A stretch of DNA of 64,000 nt from Hydrangea macrophylla. Lineage: Eukaryota; Streptophyta; Magnoliopsida; Cornales; Hydrangeaceae. The stretch spans positions 53,381,162-53,445,161 of the forward strand of contig CM066995.1 in the NCBI GenBank assembly GCA_033977485.1. Direction: 5' to 3'. Below, one piece after another: positions 23,067-35,483 of the stretch. The notes under the pieces were generated by a model. It had not been told where the DNA came from. It was given only the letters and a program-made list of their open reading frames with translations, and ran no database searches. Each line of letters begins with the position of its first letter. Within the stretch, counting starts at the first letter, position 1. A program made the translations under genes and the position numbers.

Positions 23067-25904
23067 TGTGGATATCGCAATTTTTCTTACCCACAGCTTT
23101 TCTTTTAAAGTTCTTTTAAATTTCAAATTCAAATGAGTCGCCACTTAATTTTTAAAAGGAAAATTAAGAAACCATTTTTAAAGCAAACTGATCTTTTTAG
23201 AAACCAGAGATTAACTAGGTCCGGGGATTATGGAATGAGAGAGGAAGGAGCCCGTCGGACTAAAACACCCTCTCTCATCCTATCTTGCGATAGGCCTCTA
23301 CTCAACATCCTTTTGATCGAATTATTAATTTAAATGTGCCCTCAACTAATACATACGTATAGATATACATTACAAAAGCATGTCTAAAGGGTGTAAGATT
23401 GCAAGTGATAAAATATCATTCAAAAGCCACGTAATTCAGATAGCAAGCAATATGACATGCAAGTAGGGAACTAGAGAACTTACCCGGGATCCAGCTGCGA
23501 ATTTAAACATGCAATGCATACATATAAAATAAACCTAAGAAAAGGTCTCTAACGCATATAAACACATAAGGCAAGACTTAGTCTAAGGTGTCACGCATGG
23601 AGTCAAAAATCAAGAAAATCAACAAATGAAATAAACTAGAGAATGGATGAGAAATTGTACCTCAAATGCACTACAAAACAAATATTAGTCCACATGCTTC
23701 ACATAATAATATGATATCAAAACAATCAATCATGATCCTCTAGCTTAGATCTATTAAGCATAAAATCCAACTTTATTCAATAGCTAGTTCTAATCATAAG
23801 CATTAATGTACATGAATGAATGAATGTGAACAAGAATAAAACATGGATTTATTCACTAATTTGGATCACTTAGCCTATGGATTTAAGCTAAATTATCATT
23901 ATTCGAAACATGATTTGGGTCCCTAGGCATTAGGAGACCATTTGAGTTGAAATAAATAAGATTAAACAAAAACAGTAGCAGTTTTTTATGAATTACAGAG
24001 AGCAGACCAGATCTTAAAAAATGGAAAAACCATACTTCCAACGGTTGGATCTTAATGATTTTTAAAATACAATATGCCTCTGTGAGTCTAGTTTATAACC
24101 CAAAAAGAAAATCAAGGTTTGAACGGTTAGATATCCAGGAATTGGATAAAAACCAGACGTCACTCAGTATTCTACAACCTTCTGTCCAGAGTTCTTGTAC
24201 GATTTTCTAAAAATAGCAAAAAAATCAGAAATGCTTTGTTCTTTTTAGGGTGACTTCCTAACACATTAATCTACTTAGAAAAAATTATTTTGGGTTACAA
24301 ATACTTTATTAAGGTTCTGATTTACCCATTTTAAAAGAGTGTTACTGTTCTGAAATTCTGGACAGATTGTAGTGACTGTACAAAACTCATGACCAAACCA
24401 CTTCAAACATGAAATCTCCTTAAAACAAAAATTACAGTGGTAAAACATTGTGTTATTGACATTTTCCCGTTGGTTTCACTTGATTTCAACGGTTAGATTT
24501 CGAACCAAAAATCTTTGATCAAAACCGGTTTATGAATCCACTATTGCAATGTCAAGTTCCACTTTTATTTCTTAACCCAACTATTGAATCATGAAGTTGG
24601 ACTTAAACTAAACCATTTTCTCCTACCTTTTGATGGTCATTGGAGGCTAAAGACCTTTATATTTGTAGATTTCAAATGAAGTATGAATGGACTTCATGAA
24701 ATCTCAAAATAATGAGCCTAAACCATGGAGATGGGCTTAGACTCAAAACTACTTTCTCCTACCATTTGATGGTCATTGGAGATGAAGATATGACTAATAC
24801 TCATGAGCCTCAAAGGAATATGGAAAGGATTCCATGAAACACCAAGCTAGAGGACCCAAATCATAAACATGGACTTGGATCCATCTATTTGCTTATAAAA
24901 TGAAAGAGGAAAGTAAAGAAGACACAAAAAAAGAAAGAATGAAACAAAGAAAACTAAATAGTTTGAAGATTAGAGACTTAAAAGAAAGAAAGAAAAGAAA
25001 TAACTCATGGTTAGAGAATCACCTCCAAGCTATCCTCAAAGCTTCTCTACTTTGAAAATCTTCCAAACACTTCTTCAAGCTCTCCAAACTCTCTCTTTTT
25101 TTTTTCTCTCCAAAATGTAGTAGTGTAGTGGTATCTTCTATCTTGTATATTGTTCTTGTGTTCTTATTCCAAGGAAGATCCTCCTTCTTTTATAGACAAA
25201 ATTACCAAGTATTTTTAGTGAATTCGGAGTAAAAGACAGGTGTAAATGTCTCATTTGGTGGTACAATACGTACTTCCTGAAAATAGACAGACTGCTGCAC
25301 AGGGCGGCAGTCAAAAATATCTTGCGGCAGTCAGTGGATGCCGCTGTGGCACTCCGTGAAAGCCGCGGCGGCATTCCGTGACTGCCGCGCGGCTCTTAGT
25401 AAGTACCGCGGAAAATTATTAATGGCCGCATTTTAGTCAGCCTTACTTTATCAGTTTTTTATTTTTATCCGCATACATATACGTATTGTACCACAAAATA
25501 CTGACTGTTAAAGCAAACGGCAGTCAGAAATTGTCAGCGGCACTCGGTAAATGCCGGGCCGGCACTCAGTGACTGCCGTTCGGCACTCACTGAACGCCGT
25601 TCGGTACTCACTGAGTGCCGCCTGATACTGCTGTATGCCGTTTTTTGTTGAACTTCCCCTTTTTAGGTCTTTTCTTTCCTCTCCTTTTTCAAAGAAACTT
25701 ATTTTCGAAGATTTTTTCCAAAAGCAATGTTTTATACCTGAATTCTCCTAAATACCTGGTATTTCAATCTGTGAAAATTTTACCGCGTTTGGAGAACTTT
25801 CTGAAGAGCTTGGAACACTTCGAATCTTTCGGCCCTTGTCATCATCGGATGTGGGGGTGACGCTCTCCTAAATTCGACGTTTGGTCAAAATTGGGCTGTC
25901 TACA
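23067..25904 (-). mobile_element. Tat-like Ty3/Gypsy solo LTR (B)
   Basis: 2838 bp, read on the minus strand from TGTAGACAGCCC to GATATCCACA, with the duplication CATAT (23062-23066 and 25905-25909). Same family as 10237-13518, in opposite orientation; long shared stretches include the region around 24430-24500. The TATA box on the minus strand (GTCTATAAAAGA, 25186-25197) has word clusters upstream at 25312-25642. Confidence 0.9.
25312..25642. repeat. GGCACT/GGCAGT word clusters, Tat-like LTR B
   Basis: Two groups (25312-25430 and 25515-25642) of words such as CGGCACTCAGTGACTGCCG, more diverged than in LTR A. They lie upstream of the minus-strand TATA box. Confidence 0.85.
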
Positions 25905-26443
25905 CATATAACTAACCCTTAGTTACTTACAATAATTAAGCCCACTAAACTTTTTTGTCGAACATTAAAGTTAGATTAATGAAGCTTCTTCATTCATAAT
26001 TTCAAATGCGAAATGTCGAACATTGTTAGATTCTCTATTTGAAATTTTTTATACTAAAAAGTAAAAACAATAACCGATGCTACAAGAGGAGGAGAAGACC
26101 AAGTTACAGAGGTTATTGGACTAGACCAAAGGTAGATTAATAACTGCTTCATAAACCAGAGGAATTGACAAACTAAAAGTCACACAGAAATGAGCAGAAG
26201 TAAGAGAAAGAGAGAGATTCAATTATGGAAAAGTATATTCTTTCAAACTATTTCAGAAATTATGTCTTCCTCAATTTCACCAACAACTAAAAAATCTCCA
26301 ACCATGAAACAAAATCTGAGAAGTTAGGTCTAGGGTTTAATTTCTATAAATATGAATTTATTCTATCAATTTGTAGTAGAAGAATAAGAAGAATAGCAAT
26401 ATAGCATTACTCTAATTAAAAAGGAAAAGGGAGGGGTACCTAC

Positions 26444-26470
26444 TACTCCCTCCGTCCCATTTTATGTGTC
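26444..26470 (+). mobile_element. Stowaway/mariner-like terminus without a partner
   Basis: TA followed by CTCCCTCCGTCCCATTTT, the common end of plant Tc1/mariner-like MITEs. No inverted partner was seen before 28360, so the element is truncated. Confidence 0.5.
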
Positions 26471-28080
26471 CCTTGTGGGGAATCCAACTATTTAAGGGGG
26501 GACAAAAAGAATCTACACATACTTTTCACAATTGCCCCTAATCATTGCACTTTCTTCTTTTTTTACAATTAAACCAAATATGCTTTACTAAAAAATACAA
26601 ATTAAAGGGTATTAATATGTCATAAAAATTATAAAAACAAAACCATTAAAGTAATATAATGAAAGTAATAAAATGAAAGGAATTGTATAAGAATGAGTTT
26701 TAAAATGAAAGTAATATAAGTAATAAATCAAGATTTATTTTTTATGTCAAAGGAAATATAACTAAAAGAACCAAGCAACTATCAAGCATTCATTCCTAGC
26801 TGAATTACACATGTTAAGAGGAAAATGAGCAACTCATGCACATGGGAAGAATTAAAAACTTTACTTAAGAAACAACATTATTACAAAAATTGGGAATTTA
26901 TTTATATGTATAATGAAACGACATTATTACAAAATTTGATTCAAAAAAGAAAGAAATTTATGGAAAGTGAAGGGTTCACCCAAGCATTTCCCTTACTTTA
27001 CTTTTCTCCCCCACATTATCTAGCTCCTCAACTCAAAAGACAAATTTTTACATCAATACAAGGTTTGTAAAATCCTTAAATGTGCTATTGGGTAGCAATA
27101 AGATGCATCCGTAGGAAAAAGCAAGATCTCTACTGGATAAAAAGAGTCATGTTTACCCAAATCCTTAAATGTTTACCCCGATCACTACCATAACATCAAG
27201 TACAATTGACAAAGGATACAGATTTGACTTTTGAGAAATCAAAACCATGCAAGTTACTGAAATGTTGTATATTATAGTGAACCTACTAACATTAAAGCTT
27301 CGTATGGTTGAATCAAAAATACAAATAAATATGAACCAATCTTATTCCAAATAATTATAAGATTTCAGTCATATAATTTTGTAGCAAATATAGAGAGAGA
27401 AACAGCAAAATGGCATGATCCAATTTTACAAGACCAAACATTTTTATTCCACAAGTCACAGGAGGTAATGCTCGAACAGGAAAGAAAAGAAATTGGATTC
27501 CAGCTATAAGTACCTGTAAGCGAGTCTTTATATGGAGTCCAATGGGGTTGTGATGCAGGACGTTGTAGCACCTGCAAAAATCCCTCCTGTAACTTGAAAG
27601 AAAAAATGAGGGAAAAAATAGCAATGTATATTATTGAAACTTAAAAAGCTCAAAATATTTTCGGAAAAAGTTACTTAATGCACCTATGTTTTATAATCTA
27701 AACAAAAATGTTGAATCTAAAATCTAAATACAAAACCTAAGATCTAAATCAAAATTTCAAAATATAATCTAATTAGCAAATCAGAAACCTGGACAATGGA
27801 ATGAGAATTTGGGGTATGGGGGATTCAAATCTCTGAATCGGAGTTGGGGATTTAGGGCTTGAGGAAGAGAGAGGAAGGGGAGGTCGATGGTCAGTCGACA
27901 ATGCTGATGAGGGACGGCGACATGTGGGGTGGTCTCTAGAGGGGGGGCGGTCAGAGGTGGTTTGGTGTGGTTGGTATAGGTGAGAGGGTAGGGGTGTTGG
28001 TCGCTAGTGGTGGTTGGTAGGTCAATGTGTGACAAGCAGGGGCGTGGAGGGGGATTGGGGAGGTCAGTAGTTGAGGCCAT

Positions 28081-28098
28081 GAGAGAGAGAGAGAGAGC

Positions 28099-28157
<59 letters not shown>
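28081..28157. repeat. (GA)n microsatellite
   Basis: Near-continuous GA dinucleotides with a few interruptions (GAGC, GAAA). It produces spurious Arg-Glu and Ser-Leu ORFs on both strands. Confidence 0.9.
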
Positions 28158-28160
<3 letters not shown>

Positions 28161-28612
28161 CGTCTGATAGAGAGAGAAAAGGTCTAGGTGGGAATTGTTT
28201 CTAAAAAGGAAAAGAGAGGGAGACCCTAAAGTATCTTGACCACCCAAAATAAAAGCGGGAATAATGTATTAGCTGCGCTAGGAATTGCCCATAACTGGTC
28301 ATTTCTGAAGAAAAAAAAAAAAGAAGTTGCACATAACACTTTTTTTCAAAAGATAGTACTGACAACCGGGGGTATTTGTAAAATACAACCGCACTAAAAG
28401 AAGAAAATACGCTGATTTAGTATACAATTCCCTTGTATATCTGCAATTTGAATTACAATGCCAGTTTTTACACAATATGATTAATCTATGATAAGTTGTA
28501 TTGTTTTAGTAGTTATCTGTGCAGATTACTGTTGCTGAGTGAAGAATTGAAGAAGCATGACAAAAGGAAGTGTTTGGTTTTAATGAAGACAATTCAAACA
28601 TGAAAAGGAAGT

Positions 28613-28724
28613 CTCGAGCGATTGAAGAGGTTTCAAGCGATCGAGGTTTTGATCGATCGAGATACGCTCAAGCGCTCGACGATCCCAGAAGTTCAATCGA
28701 TCGAGAGATGTTCGATCGATTGAA
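28613..28724. repeat. GATC word cluster, Athila 2 5' LTR
   Basis: About seven words, for example TTTTGATCGATCGAGA, CTCAAGCGCTCGA and TTCGATCGATTGAA. Repeated at 43554-43667 in the 3' LTR. It lies about 70 bp upstream of the TATA box. Confidence 0.88.
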
Positions 28725-28791
28725 CATGGCTTTCATCAGAATTTATGTGCACGCAGCAGGGGGAGAGTTCTTAACCCTAGCCTTAGGTTGA

Positions 28792-28802
28792 GTATATATA
28801 CT
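28792..28802 (+). promoter_or_regulatory. TATA box, Athila 2 5' LTR
   Basis: GTATATATACT, conserved at 43732-43743 in the 3' LTR. Confidence 0.7.
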
Positions 28803-29596
28803 CGTTTTGTATACGTTCAGAGGGATGCCCACTTGACTTTTTATCAGTTTTAAAGAGAGAGATAGGGAGTTTTTACATTTTTTGTAGGTTTTGAAGCTTG
28901 GATAGTGCTTTTGGATCGGTTTCGATTGTTTAATACAAGTTCTTCTATTGCAGGTTCTGTTATTGCAGTCTATTTACAAGACTTTTTGCTTTTGAGATTT
29001 GTTATCAAACTGTCCCCAAATGCTCAGTTTGTCAAAACAGTTTCATTACTTTAAGCCTCAAGGCCTTTTTCTTCAATAACTTTTGCAAACCATTTTGAAT
29101 GCTAATACCATTCAGAATGCAAGACTTAACTATTGTTTTAAATTACCTTCTGTGTTTCGATTTAACTATGATGATATAGTCCTGGCCATGAAAGGACTAC
29201 TGATTCTTATTTTTAGGAAATACAGAATACTATAGAGAGATACACTCCTTAGAGCTTAAAAGCAATTGCATGGTAGATGGCATGATCACTCCGGATTCGT
29301 GTGATCCCAACATTCCCTTTATATAAAGAAAATCGCTTTTGAAATAGTGCTTTCATTAATTCGTTAATCATTAGTTTACTTTAATTGCTCTAGTAGTTAT
29401 AGTCTGTAGAACTACGTGTTCTACACTCACTTTAAATATTAAATTTTCTTTTATCTTTAGAGATTAATCTAAGTTTTTAGTTTAACACTTTCCCTGTGGG
29501 ATCGACCTGGTCTTAACCAGAGTACTACTTGCACGATTACCTACACTTGGGTATAGCACACAAGCGCACACATATTTTTTTGCCGTGTCAAGTTTT

Positions 29597-29614
29597 TGGC
29601 ACCGTTGCCTGGGA
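29597..29614 (+). promoter_or_regulatory. Primer binding site, tRNA-Asp type, two changes
   Basis: TGGCACCGTTGCCTGGGA, differing from the Athila 1 site at two positions. Gag homology starts almost directly after it, so the usual leader is missing. Confidence 0.8.
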
Positions 29615-31520
29615 CCTCATGCTGGCGAATTTCAATTTCACAACGGAATGATTCAACTCCTCCCTACCTTCCATGGAATGGAGAGCGAGAAGGCATATCT
29701 ACATGTCAAAGATTTTGAGGACGTTTGTAAAACATTCTCACAAAACTGCCCTATGGATGTGACACGTCTAATGCTATTCCCCTTCACCCTGAAGGATAAA
29801 GCAAAAGCGTGGCTACTCACCTTGAAGCCGAATTCGATTTACACCTGGCATGCGATGAACACTGCGTTCTTAAAGAAATTCTTTCCACCGCGCATGACCA
29901 CTGCTTAAACGACAAATTAACTCATATAAACAAAAGAGCAATGGAACCTTCACTCAAACTTGGGAGCGTTTCAAGGATTTGCTTCTCTTATGCCCACATC
30001 ATGGGTATGAGAAATGGCAAACCATAAGCTACTTTTACGAAGGGTTAAATGGTGAAACTAAAAAGTTGGTCGAAACCGTGAGTTCAGGACCATTTCTTCG
30101 CCAAAACACCGAAGAAGCTGAAGCTCACTTCGAGTGGTTAGCTGAACATGCTCATGAATGGTCTAATTCTGAAGATGTCCCACGCTCACCGATATCTTGT
30201 GTAGAAGAGAAAAGTTTGTACCAATTAAAAAGTGAGGATCATCTGATGAACAAATATGAGGAACTAGCTAAGAAAGTAGAAGAGTTAGGACAGAAAGGAG
30301 AGAGTTCTAGGTAGGTTTTACCTGAAGAACCATGCGGCACATGTAACATGTTGGGACACACAAATCAATACTGTCTTAATGTGCCGTACTTCCAAGAACA
30401 ATCCCCTATGGAAATGAATGCCATGTAAGGGTATAGGGGGGCAGGGAATTCCTATAATAATTATAATTGACAAAATAATAATAATCGATGGAATCACCCC
30501 GGTTTTGATTGGAAAAATGATGTTGGGACCCAAAATCAATACCAACAACAACAGCCCTACAATAATAATAATCATTATCAAGGGCAATACAATAGGCATC
30601 CCCAGCTATTCAATCAAAATAGATCAAACAACTACAACCAAGCTCAATCCTCTAACAATCAGCAGTCAAATGTTTACGTGCCACCTCATAAAAAGGTGCA
30701 AGAGGAAGATCCACTCTCTAATGTGAATTTAACACAACAGTTAATTCAAATGATGAGTAAAATGTCCACAACATTAGAGAGAATGGATGCACGACAAGAG
30801 GGGTCGAGTGGAACATTTCCTGTCCAACCACTTCAAAACCCTAAGGGATTCAACAATGATCCCAATAATCATGAACAGGCAAAAGCCGTGACTACTCTAA
30901 GAAGCGGTAAGACTATAGGGTGCAATATACCCCTCTCTACTCCTGAGGAGTATGAAGAGGACGAAGTGGTAACTAAAAACAAACCGTCTACTCAAGAAGA
31001 GGAGCAAATCAATAACAACGAACCATTAGATGCACAAGATGAGGCTCCTAGAGAAGTAGAAGAAGTGGAGAGAAGGCCTGAAAAGGAAACAGTAAAAAAC
31101 GAATTACCTAAATGCCCGTTTCCTGCGCCTTACCCTAAAAGGCTTAAGAAACCCAAAAACGAGGCAAAGAATCATGAGTTCTTGGAATTGTTTAAACAAA
31201 TAAAAATAAATCTTCCACTCCTTGATGCAATCAAACAAGTGTCGGCCTATGCTAAGTACCTTAAAGACTTATGCACCGTCAAGAGGAGACAAAGTGTGAA
31301 GAAACATGCTTATGTTGCTTGCCAAGCAAGTGCAATCATCCAAAATGAATTGCCTCCAAAACTCAAAGACCCCGGTACCCCAACTGTCTCGTGCCGAATT
31401 GGGAATCAAACGATAGACAACGCACTCCTTGATCTAGGAGCTAGCGTAAACCTATTGTCATACTCAGTGTATAAACAACTAGGGTTGGGTGAACTCAAAC
31501 GTACCCGAGTTGCATTATAA
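29615..31520 (+). pseudogene. gag: Athila 2 gag and start of protease, frameshifted
   Basis: Gag landmarks: IQLLPTFHGMES, FTLKDKAKAWL, FLKKFFP, then after a frameshift near 29900 LCPHHGYEKWQTISYFYEGL. A complete zinc knuckle CGTCNMLGHTNQYC (C-X2-C-X4-H-X4-C) is at about 30336-30377, past an in-frame TAG at 30312. A Gln/Asn-rich stretch and an acidic linker follow. The protease begins with NALLDLGASVNLLSY (about 31420) and ends at a stop, 31518-31520. The N-terminal part of gag and the leader are deleted: the protein starts in the middle of the gag domain just after the primer site. Confidence 0.82.
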
Positions 31521-31570
31521 TTGGCAGATAGGTCAGTCAAATACCCTAAGGAATACTAGAGGACGTTCTA

Positions 31571-31990
31571 ATGCAAATAGACTCTTTCGTCTTCCCGGTC
31601 AATTTTGTAATTCTGGACACTGAACTTGTGTCTAATCCGTGTTCACAAATCCCAGTAATATTTGGACGTCCATTCCTCAACACCATTGATGCCACAATCA
31701 AAATAAGAAGTGGTATTATGACCATTGTATTCGGGAATATAACTCTGAATGTAAAAATCTTTTCAAATCCCCGACCTGAAGAATACAAGGACGAAGAAGA
31801 AGTTAACTTCATCGAAATAGTCATTGAAGATGAGGCCAACTTCGTTGATTATAAAGACCCTTTGGAGGTAGTAGTGTCACAATTTGACACTATATACAAA
31901 CCTAACGATTCTACTCCTTTAGATGTCGTTTTGAACCAAACTTGCCTCATGATGGAAACCAAAGAGGAGGATCGAGCTGAATGCATGTAG
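31571..31990 (+). pseudogene. Athila 2 protease, C-terminal part
   Basis: Continues the protease after the stop. FPVNFVILDTEL and PVIFGRPFLNT correspond to the conserved I-L/F-G-R-P-F-L motif. Ends in an acidic linker to pol at TAG 31988-31990. Confidence 0.75.
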
Positions 31991-32032
31991 GTAACACCAT
32001 ATGAACCACTACCTCCAAAAACAAAACTAGTC

Positions 32033-33053
32033 ATGCCATCCAATTTTCAGTTTCCCGATTTGGAATTAAAGGAGCTTCCAATAGAGCTCAAATATGCCTT
32101 CCTAGGGAGTGAAAAGACTTACCCCGTCATAATTTTATCCACTCTCAGTCTAGAACAAGAGGGCAAATTAATCAAAATGTTGGAACAACATAAAGGGGCA
32201 TTGGGATGGACTATTGCCGACCTCAAAGGCATAAACTCGTCCGTGTGTACCCATAAAATATATCTGGAGGAAGACGCTAAACTTTCAAGACAAATGCAAA
32301 GGAGTCTGAATCCAAATATGCAAGAAGTAGTCAAAAAAGAAGTTCTTAAACTTCTCGATGTTGGGATCATATATCCTATATCTGATAGCCCTTGGGTTAG
32401 TCCAACCCAAGTGGTGCCCAAAAAAGCAGGTATAACAGTAATCCCAAACAAAGACGGCGAATTGGTACCAACACGCGTCCCCACCGGATGGCGGATGTGT
32501 ATTGATTACCGAAAATTGAATAATGTGACTCGAAAAGACCACTTTCCATTGCCATTCATGGATCAAATGCTAGAACGAGTGGCGGGTCATAAATATTATT
32601 GCTTTCTGGACGGATATAGTGGCTATAACCAAATTGAAATTGCTCCTGAAGATCAGGAGAAAACAACTTTCACATGTCCGTTCGGTATATTCGCCTACCG
32701 TCGTATGCCTTTCGGCTTATGCAATGCACATGCTACTTTTCAGCAGTGCATGTTGAGCATGTTCAGTGATATGGTCGAACAAATACTCGAGGTCTTTATG
32801 GACGATTTTTCAGTGTTCGGCCATAGTTTTGAAAACTTTTTTAGATAATCTGGAACGTGTGCTAGCAAGATGTGAGGACAAACACCTAGTACTAAACTGG
32901 GAAAAGTGTCAGTTCATGGTGACCAAGGGAATTGCCCTCGGCCACATTATTTCTGATAAGGGTATCCAAGTTGATAAAGCAAAAATTGATATTACTCATA
33001 CCTACCTGTCCCCCGTACAGTTAAAGACATCCGCTCTTTTCTGGGACACGTGA
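32033..33053 (+). pseudogene. pol: Athila 2 reverse transcriptase
   Basis: Ty3-type RT. Landmarks: VVKKEVLKLLDVGIIYPISD, WRMCIDYRKLN, FPLPFMDQML, YYCFLDGYSGYNQI, MPFGLCNAHATFQ, and FMDDFSVFG, which is the Y-x-D-D catalytic box in its Athila form (F-M-D-D). A frameshift near 32840 moves the frame; the thumb continues as LDNLERVLARCEDKHLVLNW, then LGHIISDKGI. In an intact element this enzyme copies the RNA genome into DNA inside the particle. Confidence 0.88.
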
Positions 33054-33600
33054 GATTTTATCGTCGCTTTATCCAAAATTTTAGTGCAATTTCCCTACCA
33101 CTTTGTCAACTCTTAGTCAAAGACACCTTTCGAGTGGTCGGATAACTGTCAAACATCTTTTGGCATACTAAAAGAACACCTTACCTCTGCACCGATAATA
33201 CAGGCACCCGATTGGAGTTTGCCTTTCGAATTAATGTGCGATGCTAGTGACTACGCCATTGGTGCAGTCCTAGGATAAAGGAAGGATAATAAGCCCTATG
33301 TAATCTACTATGCTAGTCAAACACTCAACGAAGCTCAAATGAATTATACGACCACTAAAAAAGAGCTACTGGCAATAGTCTTTGCTCTAGATAAATTCAG
33401 GTCATATCTGATAGGGTCCCCAATCGTCTATTTTACAGACCACTCGGCCCTCAAGTACCTGCTATCTAAAAAGGACGCAAAGCAAAGGCTTATCCATTGG
33501 ATACTCCTACTCCAAGAGTTCGACATCATAATCATTGATAAAAAGGGGCTAGAGAATGTGGTGGCTGACCACTTGTCTCGGTTAACATTTACTGACAACA
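33054..33600 (+). pseudogene. pol: Athila 2 RNase H
   Basis: Frameshifted at the start ([11 protein letters not shown], near 33055), then readable from 33339: [21 protein letters not shown] and [18 protein letters not shown], followed by VADHLSRL. This is the usual RNase H order of Ty3 elements. Stops lie between 33140 and 33330. Confidence 0.8.
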
Positions 33601-34930
33601 CTGAACCCATACCAGTTAAAGATGAATTCCCAGATGAGCAACTGATGGTTGTTCCTAGTTTCCCTTGGTATGCGGATATAATAAATTATCTTGTTACGGG
33701 AGAGACCCCGAGTCATTGGTCAAATCAAGATAAGAAACGGTTCCTTTCATTCGCACGTCATTTCTTTTTCGATGACCCTTACTTATTTAAGTATTGTGCT
33801 GATCAGGTCATCAGACATTGCGTCCCAAATGAGGATATAACAGTGATTTTAGCCTCATGTCACTACGAGGGTCATTTCGCTTCGCAAAAGACCACACAAA
33901 AAGTTATACATAGCGACTTCTATTGGCCCACTGTGTTTAAGGATGCCTATTCTTTTTCCAAATCGTGCCAACGCTATCAAAAGCTTGGTACAATTTTAAA
34001 AAGGAATTCTATGCTTTTAACCCCCATTATCACAATTGAAATATTCGATTGTTGGGGCTTAGACTTCATGGGTCCGTTTCTGAAATCAAACAACTGTGAA
34101 TACATACTCCTAGCTGTGGAGTATGTATCGAAATGGGTAGAAGCGATATTGACAAGACGCAATGACCACAAAATGGTTATGTCCTTTCTTAAGGAACACA
34201 TTCTATCGCATTTTGGAACCCCAAGGGCACTAATAAGTGACCAAGGCAAGCATTTCTGCAACAGATCTTTAGAGTCACTCCTCAAGAAATATGGGGTCAA
34301 TCATAAGATCGATCTCGCCTATCACCCATAGACTAACGGGCAGGCAGAATTGGCTAATCGTGAAATCAAACATATACTCGAAAAGACGGTTAGTTTCAAC
34401 AGAAAGGACTAGGCATATAAACTGACTGATGCTCTATGGGCATACCGTACTGCTTATAAGACAAACCTAAGGATGTCCCCATATAGGTTAGTGTACTGCA
34501 AAGCATGTCACCTCCCTGTCGAAATCGAGCATAAAGCATACTGGGCGACACGCTCATTGAACTTCAACATTAAAGAGGGAGGTCATCTCCGAAAACTCCA
34601 GTTGGCTGAACTAGAAGAAATATGTCGAGATGCATACGACAATGCTAAATACACAAGGAAAGGTTGAAGGCTCGCCACGATAGAAAAATCTTTCGAAAAT
34701 CATTCGAGCCGGGGCAGAAAGTCTTGCTGTACGACTCTCGCCTCCACCTTTTTCCAGGTAAGCTCCGATCCCGGTGGACAAGTCCATTCCTTGTCAAATA
34801 TGTTTTCCACATGGAGCCATCAAGCTCATAAATCCCAAGAATGAAGATTATTTCAAGGTTAACGGCCAAAGGTTAAAACCATTCTTGGAAAACTTCCTAC
34901 CAGAAGCTGAGCACATCGAGCTAGATGAGC
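33601..34930 (+). pseudogene. pol: Athila 2 integrase
   Basis: The zinc-binding part has [12 protein letters not shown] and then CQRY, where the last Cys of the H-H-C-C set is replaced by Tyr. The catalytic core is readable: [11 protein letters not shown] (first Asp), [10 protein letters not shown] (second Asp), and NGQAELANREI (Glu) after an in-frame TAG at 34329-34331. A further TAG is at about 34410. The remainder (DALWAYRTAYKT, MSPYRLVY) and a C-terminal part up to about 34870 are frameshifted. The enzyme would insert the cDNA into the host genome. Confidence 0.85.
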
Positions 34931-35071
34931 CTAGCTATCCACCCACCTAAAACACTAAAGCATGTTCATTTATTGTTGTTGTATTTCTTTCCTTTATTGC
35001 ACTTCATTTTATTTCATTTGTCTCTGTCTCCTTTTGAGTGTGACCTCGATTCTAATCTGCAATTCCATTCT

Positions 35072-35483
35072 ATGTCTCACCTGCAGGCTATTAAAAATAT
35101 GAGGGATGACGACGTCCATTCAATCAGGTCATGGGCTGATTCAGAATATCCTAATCCTCCATGGACTACTAAGGAGATTGCATTCTGCCTCTTTCCTTAT
35201 CAAGGGCCCAGAGCGGACGATGTCATTGACTTAACCCAAGGGTACATCCCTTACGATCCTGCACTCCTCCAAATTAATCCCTTCGCGCATATGGACTTCC
35301 CTGAAGAGGAAGGCAAACCAGAGGGGTATTTTGTTGGGGAAGTCGATGATGCCCTCTTGGAACAATGGGAGAACGATTCGATGTGGGAACCATGGGAGGA
35401 AGATGATTTACAGGATGTGGTGCCTGAATGCCACAATGTTGTCTTCACTTATGTTGATGACTTCCTTGTCATCGAATTGGTTC
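35072..35483 (+). pseudogene. Unrecognised ORF after Athila 2 pol
   Basis: An open frame whose likely start is ATG 35072 (MSHLQAIKNMRDDD). It contains SWADSEYPNPPWTTKEIAF and an acidic, Trp-rich stretch (WENDSMWEPWEEDDL), with YVDDFLVIE near 35455. The frame then becomes hydrophobic low-complexity sequence to 35668. I do not recognise it. A CACCTGCAG at 35079-35087 looks like a splice acceptor, so it may be an exon of a spliced message or a captured host fragment. A second acidic ORF (35767-35979, VAEEEATAEEEIFLF) follows. Confidence 0.4.

Larger units (their letters stand above)
25910..28359. other. CACTA 5' interior, mostly unassigned
   Basis: AT-rich DNA with no convincing gene. A lone terminus like that of Tc1/mariner MITEs is at 26444. 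A GC-richer stretch at 27780-28250 contains a GA microsatellite and resembles a gene 5' region, but the reading frames there are low-complexity and conflicting. Confidence 0.5.
28360..29590 (+). repeat. Athila 2 5' LTR
   Basis: 1231 bp, TGACAACCGGGGG to TGCCGTGTCA. GATC cluster at 28613-28724, TATA box at 28792-28802. It lacks a 400-bp segment found in the 3' LTR. Confidence 0.9.

Noticed and set aside
28007..28204. ORF rich in Arg-Glu repeats, and opposite-strand Ser-Leu ORFs
   Set aside because: They are translations of the (GA)n microsatellite; no conserved domain or start context.
26444..28360. Complete Stowaway/mariner MITE
   Set aside because: Only one terminus is visible; no inverted partner with a TA duplication found.
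28613..28724. CRISPR-like array from regularly spaced short repeats
   Set aside because: Plant nuclear context; repeats are degenerate palindromes of about 14 bp with short uneven spacers and no cas genes.
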